From Heliopora coerulea (taxonomy: Eukaryota; Cnidaria; Anthozoa; Scleralcyonacea; Helioporidae): a DNA stretch of 64,000 nucleotides. Shown here piece by piece: positions 35,031-47,500 of this stretch. The notes under the pieces were generated by a model that was given only the letters and a program-made list of their open reading frames with translations, had not been told where the DNA came from and searched no databases. Position 1 is the stretch's first letter, and every line of letters begins with the position of its first letter. The DNA lies in the NCBI GenBank assembly GCA_030142905.1, contig JASJOG010000205.1:1-64000 (forward strand), given 5' to 3'. Position numbers and translations under genes: made by a program.

Positions 35031-37111
35031 TTACTGTACCTCTTTGTGTTCCACAAATTCTATCCAGTCTGAGGGAGATGTTGGCAATAAACCCATTGAA
35101 TGACACTTGTACAAGGCCATAATCAGCAGCACAATGTTGCCCAGTAAATAGACAACTTTCATCAAGAAGGACTGATCTCCTTCCAGTGTGGTGAATGCTA
35201 GAAAACAAAATAATAGCTCATTTCAAATAAATGTTTGAATTACTTTGTCTTTATGTTTTTCATTAAGCTCTGGTGCAATTCAGTGATTAAACTGAGGGAC
35301 TAGGTTGATTGCAATTCCTCTGTTTGGCAATGGATGATCTGGGCCAAAAAAGCTTTAGGCAACCTTTGGATAGTGCACATTTGCCCAACAAGCCACTGTT
35401 CTTGTCCCCAACAATTATCTAGCTCTTTTGTCGTGCTCTGAATAACGAACCCTCCTCTTATGTTAGTTTTCATGACAGAATTTTTAGATTTAAATCCCTC
35501 AAAGTAAAACAAGTCAACCACATGTAACTGCCTCACTTTGGTCATGTTGGAGACTTTGTTAATTGTACATAACAGAACATCAGCTTGCCACAAGTCCAGT
35601 GAAAAGGTTACATAAATTCAAACACAACTTGTATGTGGGTTGCAACATGGAACAGAATGGTAGAAATGTATTGCTTTGAAGCATACAAAAAGTCACAAGT
35701 CACCTGACTGTATGGTGAAGAGAGCTTTTACAGGTTTTAGAAACATCATGCCAACCATCATGATTGGAAATAATGAGATAGTGTTTCCAGCCATGTACAT
35801 AATAAATAATGTCATAGGAATCTGTTTTAGAGGACCAATAGCAATGTCCCAGGATTTCTAGAAAATGAACATGTGTGAGAAGATAAATATAAATAACTTG
35901 CTATATTTTTTTTGTATTTATTTTGACCATGATCAGGTGGCTAATAAGTAGTATTTCTTTCCTGGCATAGAAAAGTTCCTTCAATGGTTGTTGAAATGTT
36001 TAGAGAGGAGAATGGATGTAAAGTGTTCACTAGCATAATAACTTTGCTTGCCCTCACAGAATTTTTACCTTATCTTCGAAATGTGTATCTAAAGGGTCAA
36101 CCAAGCAAGCTAATAAAATCCATATTGGAGAATCTTGCAGTCAGCTCCTGTTTGTGGATTTCAAGCTGAAAGTGATTTAGCAAAGGCTTTATAATTGCCA
36201 AACCAAGTTCTATTAGCCTTCTTTTTGATCATGATTTTTAATCTAGATGTAATGGATGAATGTAGAAATGAATTTTACCCTCAAAATTTATAGGTCCTGT
36301 TCATAATAGGTGCTCTGGCATTAATATGAATGCAGCTTTTTTTTTTGCTCACGAGTGGCAGTTCTCAGGGATGGCTAATTGATGAAATGGTAGCACCAAG
36401 ACTAAATGATTTGGAGACACTCCAGAGGTCCAATAGTCCAGTGCACCATCAAGTTTGAACAGTGTTTTAGTTCCTGTGCACTTAATCTGAACCTTAGAAA
36501 CCTTACTTAATAAACCTGTCAAGGAGCTGATTTACAGATGTTGACAGAACTGTGTGCACTTCAAAGTTTCTTGAGGAACCTAATTACTGTCTTAAGTAAT
36601 TATTGTCTTACTGATTTGCCAGAACATTCCTAATGGCCATACAACTTAACAAAACGAATATGCTTTACCTTGGTGACTAGATTATGATCAATTTCGTGAG
36701 CATCCTATACAAAAAGGAAAAAACAGTACAGTAGTTACAGAACAATACACTATAACTGCAAGTTAACCAGCCGGGCGACAAAACTGTAGCATTTACCGTA
36801 TTTGGTAGCTGTTTATCTGTGTATCCCAGAGGAGCAGCAAGTTCTGCAGACTGATGGGTTTGTCTGTCTAAAGTATATTTTGGCCTAAATTAAAAATATT
36901 TGTCAAATTATGTAGTTGAACTTATTGAAATTGTGTATTTTGGGGAAATAGAAATCTCTTTTTCTCCGCAGAAATACGCCGTTCCTAAAGACCAGTTCTC
37001 GAAGACTATGATTTTTGTTACGCGGAGATTACTTTTCATATACCTGGATGTCAACTCTAGAGACCATTTCGAAAATTTTCGTCCTCTCGATGACACACTT
37101 CGAGCCGCCAT
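35031..37111 (-). CDS. EMC4: ER membrane protein complex subunit 4
   Basis: Five exons on the minus strand: 37111-37044, 36884-36797, 36704-36669, 35857-35704, 35197-35031, joining to 170 residues (human 183). EMC inserts tail-anchored and multipass proteins into the ER membrane; EMC4 is a small membrane subunit on its cytosolic side. Evidence: [12 protein letters not shown] at the N-terminus, [11 protein letters not shown], the signature [15 protein letters not shown], then hydrophobic segments [25 protein letters not shown] and [18 protein letters not shown], and the conserved [15 protein letters not shown] near the end. The last exon could instead splice at GAG|GTACAG, so the final residues are less certain. 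It converges with NGDN. Confidence 0.95.
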
Positions 37112-38513
37112 TACTAATACCGAGCTTTTTCAAAGAGGCTGGCACGAAGTTCCCGGATTTCCCTAGACGCTTTGGCGGGAAAGTTTGAACAAATGACCCG
37201 CGGATTTAAATGAATGGCGTCTGATCACTTCAAGGTTTGAAATTTTTTCAAGTAATTCGTTAGAGCTTTAAAGTCCAGGCAGGAGCTGAAAAGATACTTC
37301 GATATATTATATATAACTGGTCTCGATTGAGGTACGCAGTAAGCTGGCATTTTTGTGCAGATACAAGGTATCTTCTGCGAAAGATTACAGCATTCGTTAT
37401 TGTCATTCGAGTAACCTATATATTGAACAATAAACTTGAAGTACTAGGACATGCGACCTTGGCAAGAATGAGATCAAAATATTAATTATGCGTATTGAGA
37501 AGGGAAGCCCTCAGTGGTGCCAAGATATGACTTTCAGACTGTAGCTAAATTAATGTCACACCTTGGTAATTCTATATTATGTTTCAGCCACTGTTAAAGT
37601 GGAAGGAGCAAGGTTGTCAGCCCCCACAATTTTTAAGGAAATTTGTCAGATATTTAAAATAAAAACAACTGAAGTACCCAGCCCTTATGTCTTCATAGTT
37701 ACCCCGTAAATGTTTTAGTTTGAGGAACACATGCAAGAATTACAATGTGGTGGCATGCATGCTGAATTCAGTCCTAACTTTTACCTTGATACTTTATCAG
37801 TGGATGAAGGAATAATAGTTTATTGCTATAGATGCCAAAAATAATTGGTAGTTGTAAAGGTTGAAAGCATCATTGAAGCTACCATTGTTCTGTATTTAAT
37901 TAAAATACTTGGTGATTGATGTAATTTATATCTAGTAATTTTAAGCATGCTTGATGCCAATAACTTTCATTTCATTAAAGAAATTTTGGACAAAATCAGG
38001 GCAATGTTGGGCAAATTTATTATGAGATGTCCTAAGATTGTTATATGAAATTGTACATATTGTTTGATATACTAAGATTACTACCATGTGCAAAATTATA
38101 TATAAATATACTTGTTTGTGAATTTAACAAATTAAAAAGGTATCAACTGGCTTTTAAAAAGGCTTATTAACAAAGTGTGGATTTGTTCAAAGGCAGTACT
38201 TTGCCAAAAAATGAGTAAAAATATTCCTGTTTTCTCATTTTCTTGCAGTGTACTAAGTATGCACCATGCTTTTTTTTTCTAACTAACTTCATGATTAAGC
38301 TTAAAAAATAAGATTGTTAGTAATTTGCCAGGACATTGAAGTTATCCTGTCACTTTCTTCCTTAACTTCCAGTTTGCCTTCTGTAATTTATAATAGCTGA
38401 ATTAAAAAATGAAAGTACAACCCATGCTGAACAATCCATCTAGTCTTTTATGGTCAAAATCTGTAACTTTCATCCTAGGTAACACTCTCGTCAGAAATTG
38501 TAAAGTTTCTTGC
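37112..38513. other. Gap between EMC4 and the ankyrin gene start
   Basis: It should contain the EMC4 promoter next to 37111 and the promoter and 5' UTR of the plus-strand ankyrin gene. CAGGTAACAC-type context at 38479 suggests that the first coding exon starts there after a 5' UTR intron. I see no mobile element. Confidence 0.45.
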
Positions 38514-41500
38514 ATGATGCAGAGTGAAAGGAATGAGGTGGACTTCAGTCCTGTTAATCAAAAGGCTGTTGAAGAAGTTGACCTCCGCACTCCTTGTGAT
38601 GCCAGCTACAGCAAAGATCATTTTCCAGAAATCACACCTGATGGTGACCTTCAAAAAGTCGAAACAACACTATGTTTACCCAGACTTAACAAAGTATGTT
38701 GGAATTTTTTTTTTTAAATAGGAGAGAAGCAACAGCCAACATACACTGTATGACCAATCAAGCTACTATGCATCATGATTGGTAAATTAAACTGTTGTCA
38801 ATCAGCTCATCCCTACACAACTTTGTTACCAAATACCTTGGAAGCATGTGGAATAGACATGACCACTATTTTTCTATTTCCATTTGATGGGCTAGTACTT
38901 GGACAGGGTTGTGCCAAGGATCATCTGAGTGCTGGGTACCTGCAGGCCCAGGGTCAACCCTGTATAACTTTTGACATTTCAGTAGTCTGAAAGTGCTATT
39001 TTCCAGCTTCTGAACTAGTGAAATTCCTTTGCACATGGTTCACAATTTTTCCAATATTTATGTGGATAATGTAAATAAAAACACAATATAGTGACTGATA
39101 TCTCATCAATACATTTTTGAGAATACTATCCATAGAAGTGCAGCTAGTTTTTTCCCTGGTTCTCAATATATTACCAGTGCATCATTTCAAACTACCATAA
39201 GGCATGATAATGCAAGCACATTTCAGCATCCCAAAGTCATTATTGACCTTGATGCTATTGTGCTAAAGCAGAAAGATTTGGCTGCTGAATGAGTGATGCA
39301 CCTTGTATGCTGTAAACACCAGTTAAAAGCCTGCTGTCCCACTTTGGAACTGCACTGAGTAAGAAGGGCTTACCTTGACAGGATTTCAGCAGTGCCAATT
39401 GTATTATGGGTATAAACCAAAAAATTGAATCAATATATAACAGTTCTATTTTGACATATCTACAAAAGTTGGAAGGAGTTATGCAGAATTGTTATACCAC
39501 AGCATCAAGGGCTTGGCAGCATGTTGATATGGTTTAATTCATTTAAACCTGTGTTCAGGCATTATAGCAACACTGACACTGAAGTTTTTTGAAAGTTCAC
39601 ATTTTTACCATTAGTTGTCAAAATTTCCATAAGTGTGATTGTGTTCAGGTTTTCTTATCCCACCCACAAGAAAATGACAAAAACAAGATATATTTTCAGA
39701 ATTTTTGTCTTTTATAGAGGAGTGATATTTTAGAAAATGAATTTCCATATTCTGAGGGATGAAAAATTCAAAATTTTATTTGCTGTTTAGCAGGAAATTT
39801 TTACCGTGACCGTGGTTATGACTGGAATGTAATTTAGTGAGAAATCAGCAAACGACTAATATTAATTGCTTTAGAAATATTGGGAGCAACTGTTTTTTGT
39901 GGTGGATATCCCTTATTTGTAGACTTGTAGTGTAAATTGTTTTTATTTGATTCTAGATGCTTGTTGCAGATAAGAACAAGTCATTGAAAGAAAAAGGTCA
40001 AAAAACGTCAAAACGAAAACTGTTTTCTGGCCAATCTGTCAGTGCCTCAGGTGAATGAAAAGATGGTATAATATTGGTCATAATGCTAATGTTAGGATCT
40101 GTTGGTTCCAAAATGTAGCCTGAACAATATTTGGTCACCACCAAACTGGCTCATAGCTTTGAGATTGCTGTAAAATGTGGAGCAGTTTGCTCCAAAAATG
40201 AAATAATACAATTTAAAACAACGTCAGCTGAAGCTCAAGTTTGTTGAGTGTAAAAGAAACCAACATAGTTATATTTTATTTATATTTTGTGTATTATGTA
40301 TTTTATAACAGACCAGATTAAATTTTATGTTGTGGCATAACTGACCTAATTATGATCTATGTTGTGTTATAATCGATCTAATTATATTTTATGTTTTGTT
40401 ATAACCGATCTGTATTTTATGTTGTGTTATAATTTAAATATAATCATCGACAAAGTTCTAATTCAGTGCTCACATTGGTCCCTAACTGAACGAGAACGTG
40501 TCCAAAAATAGCGCTTTTACCTCATAAATATTTCCATACGTCAAAACTGTGTTTCTAGATTAGACTGAGCAACATGAATTTTAGTCTTCGGGGCAAAGCT
40601 TCTCAACAGCAAAGCTTCTCAACAGCAAAGCTTCTCAACAGCAAAGCTACGCTCGTCCAGTGGCGTGGCCAGAGAATCTGTGATGCCCGGGCCTGGGAAG
40701 CATTCTAATTACGGGGATCCGGAGGCATGCTCCCCCGGAAAATGTTTGAATTCTCGGGTCTCTGAAAGGCTATTTCTTGCACTATGAGGGCGCTATTCCC
40801 GTTTTTTAGGCTGCGGCACCGAGCTGGATTCGAAGGCTTCAATCGTACAGATCCTCCAAATTACTTTTAAAACCACGAGATATCTCATTGATGAGAACAA
40901 ATTGCCCGAATTTTTAGCGTGGGAGAAAACGTTACGCAAAGAAATTCCATTCGTGGACCAAACTTAAAGGGCTGATATCAAATTATTCAAAATTTGTCGT
41001 GTATTTTTCAGTTGAATATGCCAAATACGTTTTGGGAAACGCCCATGTTCGTAGCTGAGGCCCGGGTCTGGCTACGCCGCTGCGCTCGTCTCCGCATGAA
41101 GTCCACTTTTGGCCTCACCACTGGAGGTTTAGGTTAACCTCAAAATCTGTTGCCAGTGACGTAACGAGGTAAATTGCCACCCAGGGCGGGAGTGGAAAAT
41201 GCCACCCCCCAACCCCAACAAAAAAAAGAAAAGAAAGAACAAAAGAAGACTCGAAAAGCAGGCATTCACAAATAACATTCCATCGAAATATGGAATATTC
41301 TGTTGAGATAGATGAACGATCGTCAAGCTCTATTCTCACAAAAACGGTTTCTGAGCCTCAGACGGGGATCAAACCCGCAACCTTCTGATGACCGGTGAGA
41401 CGCTCTAACCATTGAGCTACCAAGACTCAGATGGTGAGCTAAGGTGCAAGTTCGAATGTTCTGTCTCTACTATGCGTATTAATTCTTATTCTTACTAAAC

Positions 41501-44500
41501 CACTCATGCAGAAACTTATGCAAACTTCGCTGTTCAGTTGCTATCAATCTTCAAATAAATAGTAATCAGTTGGTTTTACGTTCATCTATTAACAACACAT
41601 TTTTTTAAGGAAATGAAAGTGATTTTGGTATCGCTGAAAAAAGAAAAAAAACAGAGGAGAATGTTAAAAGAAGCTCAAGTATTGCGCGGAACACAGGATA
41701 CTGCCCAGTAAAACTGCCTCTCACCGAACGACAACAGCTTGCCCTCCTTCTCGAAGTAACGAGTGCGCAAACCTGTCCTGATCGTTTTGAAGACCAGAGT
41801 GGCAAAGACGAGAGTGGGTTTACCAAGATTAGACCACGAAAAGGAAAGAAGGACAAAGCGTCTGTCGTTAATTCACGCGTGTATCGTCGGAACGAGCGTG
41901 GGGAGACACCGCTGCACATCGCAGCTATGAAGGGAGATGTTACTGGAATAAAGAAACTGATCAAGGAAGGGGCTGAAGTTGGCGTTAAGGACTACGCCGG
42001 TAAGAACTCTGATTTCGAGAAGATTCATTAACAGACATCCATGATTTAAAGTTCCTTGAGCCTAAACAGGGATCTCCCTAAGGTCTTTTTAGTGGGCGGT
42101 GGGCCCGGTGTTATCTATGCGAACATCCGGCGTCATGAAAACAGAATTGTTTTCCCGGTTACACAAAGACTTCATCTGACAACTGAGGTTTCTTCAACAG
42201 TTTAAGTAATCAACATAAAAGCAATGGATCAAAGATGGTATAACTCCGCGAGGAATTTCGGAGATGGTAGCCAGGAGAAGAATTTTGCGTCTTTTTACCA
42301 CGTGCGAACCTAGAGCTCAGGTCCCACGCGAAAGTGCAGCCCGGTGTTGGCCCACTAAAACCCCGAGTCAAATTTTTTCTGGGGGAATCCCAGCTAAAGA
42401 CAGTGGTTAATGTGAATTTTTTCAACACAGTGACAATCGACTGCATTATTGGTCTTTAAAAGATGGTAAAACGCCACTTTACAGCGGAAATGTAATGTAA
42501 ATATAGTCAGAATTTCTGTTTTTAGCATCTAAATCTACTTTGTATAGGTTATAGCATGGTTTGGAGTGCAATTTGGAAAAAACGCTCACGAGTAACTTTT
42601 TCAAGGACGAGTGCTATTTGAAGTCTTGGTACTGAAAACTCACGTGTACCAGTTTTTCCAAACTCCGTGAGAAACCACGCTATGACCATTTAATAAAATA
42701 AACAAAACAAAACAATAATACGAATATAATAATGAATGCCCAGCAAAAAAAGCGGAACAAGGCCATGAGCACAAACTTTAAGTTTAAAATATTTTAATGC
42801 TTACGTTTCGTTGCACCTCGCAACATCGTCAGAGCTAGTGTGACTCTGACGATGTTGCGAGATGCAACGAAACGTAAGATCGATCGTAAGATCAATCAAG
42901 CTAAAGAACGTTTAGATCTCGTCAAGAGACTTAAGCAAAGACGTTATGGTCGTGTGGAGCTTTCTTCACATGTAATAAACCTATCTAGCTATCAGCTGTC
43001 GCCTATAGAAACCGAAGTACTGTCAAAAGGGTTAAACTTTGCCATACCACCTAGTAAACTAAAACGTGAATCCATACTTAGTGAATTTGAGACATTTTGG
43101 GCACAGTTAAAAAACTTGACTCCCCATAACGAAGAACTATTAATCGCTTGTAAGCATTAAAATATTTAAATTGAAAGTTTGCGCTCATGGCTTTCTTCCG
43201 CTTGTTTTGCTGGGCACTGATTTTTATATTTAGATTACGGTTCCCACCTGGTTCTTCAATTGCCACTATTCTCACAAAACAGTAATACAGTGGCAAAATA
43301 GTTAATGTAGTGCAAATTACTGTTACCTATTTTCGGCACTGTGTTAGCTTGAAATTGCTTTGCTCTAAGCCAGTCAGACTCGAGAAATTTTTTCTTGTAC
43401 GTTATTAACATATTAATGTTTCGTCCTGTATCAGTTCTGCCACCCTCTTCATCTGTGCTTAGGTTGGACAGCTCTTCACGAGGCATGTAACCATGGCAAT
43501 TTGGCCGCAGCGAAAATCCTTTTAGCACACGGCGCCGCGGTAAACGTGCCTGGCTTTGAAGGCGATACACCACTTCACGACGCCGTAATTAACAACCATG
43601 TTGAGGTAACGTATTGACTGGTTCATCCCCAGCCACAAGAATACTTAGTAAACATGTTGTGGATTACAGCAGCTATACTAATGCCAATGTGACGGGCTGG
43701 AAAACCCTCATCGCGTAAGAGTAACTCCATGAATCAAAAATCCAGCTCCTTTGAGGTCCAACATACTTCTCTTGTTTTACGAGTCTTAGAACAATTCGAA
43801 TATGGGAAATTTTTTATCACTGAATCGCGATATCTTGTCATATTCGTACAACAAACAAACGTTTTGTTGGATATATCGGCAACCTGGTATAGTTTGACAA
43901 CGACTTTGAAATAGGGTCGAAATATTACCGTTTACATTCGTGTTGCTTTTTACTCAAATCTTAAGTTTGCAAGATGTTGTTTTTCGGAGTTTGCTTCTTT
44001 CTTTAAAAGCCAGGTATCATCGGTAGAAAGCTAAAATGCATTCTACTTTGTGTGTCACCGACACTGATTTTCGTTGTAGATTGCCGATATGCTGCTGTCT
44101 TCTGGTGCGAACCCACGTCAGGCAAACACGAAGGGTAAAAACCCAACTGACTGCGTTTACACTAAAGAAATGAGCGAAGTATTTTCCTCGCATGGAGTTC
44201 AACTTCCAGCGACGCGTAAGGTTGATAGCGAATTTTCTTCATCATGTAATATTGATCGTAACTGCGATGGAAAGACAATCCCAGAATCGACCAAGAGTAA
44301 AAACGTGAAAGGACAAAGTGAACAGTGCAACAAAGGTTCGATATTAAGAAACGAGATTCAAAGAAAGCAAACTCAGGGAGAATCCAAGATGGAGAAACCC
44401 GTGATGTATATCTGTAAGTTGACCTCTGGAGAATATGATCAGGAAATAACAGTTCGGACGACTCAAGCGATCCAGCCGCTTCAAGAGGAACCCGGGGGCG

Positions 44501-47500
44501 ATGAACTCGAGTTTGACCTGGGAACCGAGACCGAAGTACATGCAGGACTTTCAGGAGATGAGAGCTTTACGCTGGAGCGTAGAGAAAAGACAGGCGAGCT
44601 GCCTAAATGCCGTTCTGGAAAAGTAACTGGAAATATACTAACTTCAAGTGAAGAAGTTCGTAGCGAAAAAGAAAGACCAGCCAAAACGGGCGTGGTGTCT
44701 CAATTGGCAGAAAATGTAAGTTCATCAGTCTTGGACCAACAAGGAAAGAGACCGTTGCAAAAAGAAAGCATTACGAATGAACAAAATGAGTATGGGGAAG
44801 TTCTTTCAAGAAAACACAGTTCAGGTCCGGCGCAAGCCATTGCCCAGATGTCTTTTAAGGCACGCCTGCTTCGTCACCAAGAGGCAGAGACACCTGCACT
44901 GAAGGAAAGCCAAGACAAAGGAAAAGTTAAGGACATCAATCCGCTGGAAAAGGATGAAAGAGAAATCTTGGTGAATTCAGAACAAAGTGACATGAATACG
45001 AAAGAGAATCAAAATCCTGAAGAGGACGTAGAGGGACAGATCTCTCGAAGTTCCCACTCTTCCCTTGAAAATTCTCATCTTTCTTTTCAGACTGTTCCAT
45101 TGCATGTGAATATTTCACCGGACATCAATGGAGCTGCAAATGAAAACAAAGTCTGCAGAAAAACAGAAATTACTTACGCTGTGAGAGACGAACGAGAAGT
45201 TTTGATAACTCCGAAGCAAGATGACCAAGACACCAAAGGATTTGGATCAGAAGTATCATGTGTCGAAAACAAAACTGAACAAATAACTGATATAAGTCAC
45301 GAAGCAGCGAGCCAGGAGCAAATAATGCCCAACGATAGTCCAAACCAAATTGAGTCACATCAGATTGACGAAATGGACAAAGCTGTGCATGTTCGCGATC
45401 AATCGCAAGAGGAACGCCATCCGGGAATCGAGAACAGCAAGGGAAGCGAAAGAATTCCTTCTGGTTGTTCCCCTATGGTATCAAAGCCAAGAAGACCTCC
45501 AATAACATGGAGATCGTTACTAGCAGGAAACGGATGCAAGTTGTCCGAGTTAAGGATACCATACTACGATCAATTTTTGATCAACACCAAAGACTACGAG
45601 CTTTCGAATGGTGTTGTTAACTCAGAACTTCTTCAGGTATGTTGACATTACTTCAGTTCATTAGGATATACACTTACTCGTTCGGATATTTGGATGAATA
45701 TTGAATTGAGAGAAGTCAATGAATGGCCTTGTCGATGATGGAGCCGAGGAATTCACCTGATATTGAGAATGGACAAGAGGGATTCCTTAGAAACTGGATC
45801 TTACTTTAAAAAAACCTGCAGGCAAGCATGAACACAAATAAATGCCTTCCAATCCCAACGTACTTTTCATGTAACTAACAGCTGAAAACGAATACCCTAC
45901 AATCCCAACGTGTGTTTCAAATGTAACAGTTGATGAACAGGTTTTGTCTATTCCATTTTTTCAGAAGACAACCAGGACTGTACCTGTTGGGTGTGATAAA
46001 GAGAAAGAAGAACTGTTTTTGAACCAGAAAAGGGCAAAAGAAGAGCTAAGACAAAAGCAGAAAAGTGAAAAAGTAAGTTTGATCAGGCAATATGCATTGA
46101 AAGTACGGAAGCGTAAGGATATGCGAAACTAACTACTACTTCGTTTCATGAAAATAAGCCTTCTCTTGGAAGAGAATATCAGGCTTATGTTCAAGACGAA
46201 GTCTGCTGTAACGAGGTGGTCCTTTAAAAGTCATTTCAAAATGACCCCTCAAAGGACCGGTCGGTGCCTTAGAAAAGTGTATTGCTTGTGCGCCACATCG
46301 CACAGGTCCGTCTTCCTCTCCCGCACATCGCGTTTCGCAGGTTTTTGAGAAGTGTCAGGGGCCAAGTTACATCTGTTTTATCATTGTTTTTTTCTGCTCT
46401 CTCTTTATGACAGGCCAAACTTCAGATGTGTATGGAACAAGAAATAGTCAGGTTTCATGCAATGAGCGCTTATTCATCGTTTAGCAATGGTCCGCCTCCT
46501 GGGGTCTGTGCTGCCTTATGTTGGCAAAACATGAGTCAACAGCAGCTCAAAGTAGAGGTAGGTGGAACACTGTTTAAGACAAGGCCCGCAGAGAGAGGGG
46601 GGACAAGGGGGGCAGATAAGCCTCAGGGCCTCGTACTCTGAGGGGCCTCAGATTGTAAGGGCCTTATTCTTAAGAATTCCTCAAAATGCCTTAAACGCCT
46701 TAATCCCGAATGAAACTCTTTTTGGCGCATAGGCCATAATCTGAAGGTTGGGAGGGGGGGCTCTGGATGACCACTTTGCCCCGGGCCTCCTGTTGCCTCT
46801 CTGCGGGCCTGTTTAAGACAAGGTTGTCAAGAGGACTGAGTGGTTTTTAGATGCTTCTTGACTTTGTATTACAATACTTAACAACTTCGATAGACCTTAG
46901 AAAACAACAATATCACAAACTCAACTACAGTTCATTTACTTGACCATACATATCTTGTCCAGCAACTTTTTCGTGGTAATACCTTATAACTTCTGTGAAT
47001 CGACCCACAAACAAAAGATGCTTGCATCTGTTATAGACTTGCAGTTGATGCTACTGAAAAGTTTGTGATACGACATGAAAATTTGTAGCTAGATTATAAT
47101 TTAACATTTACATGGTGCACCACAAATATTGTACGTCCATCGAATTTTCACCGTGCGAAATTTCAATTTGTATCAGTTTGCCGAAAATGAATGAACCTGA
47201 TGGAAAAACACGCATTGTTGAATCTTGTTCTGATTATGTGCGATTCATTTTTCTGTCTATTATGTTTTCAGAAACAGAAGTTATCGCAGAGGCGTTTCTT
47301 AAAATCAACCAAGGTTTCACAATCAAGCTACCAAGCGATCATTGACAAGTACGACAAACTAAAGGTCAGTGAATCGAGGTCAAATGGATGATTTACCTGG
47401 ATTTGCACCACCAGAGGTTCTCACCAGAGCGCAGAGCTGTATTTCGCTGCAATGTTCCAGCACCGCTCTGCTGTGGTTAGCAGTAAAACGGCTTTTAACC

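Noticed and set aside
35300..35593. 97-codon minus-strand frame in EMC4 intron 4
   Set aside because: It is open and not low-complexity, but it breaks no known family pattern I can recall and has no splice or start context. It could be a transposon remnant; too weak to annotate.
44344..45358. Several minus-strand frames opposite the long ankyrin exon
   Set aside because: They are shadows of the 1557-bp coding exon.
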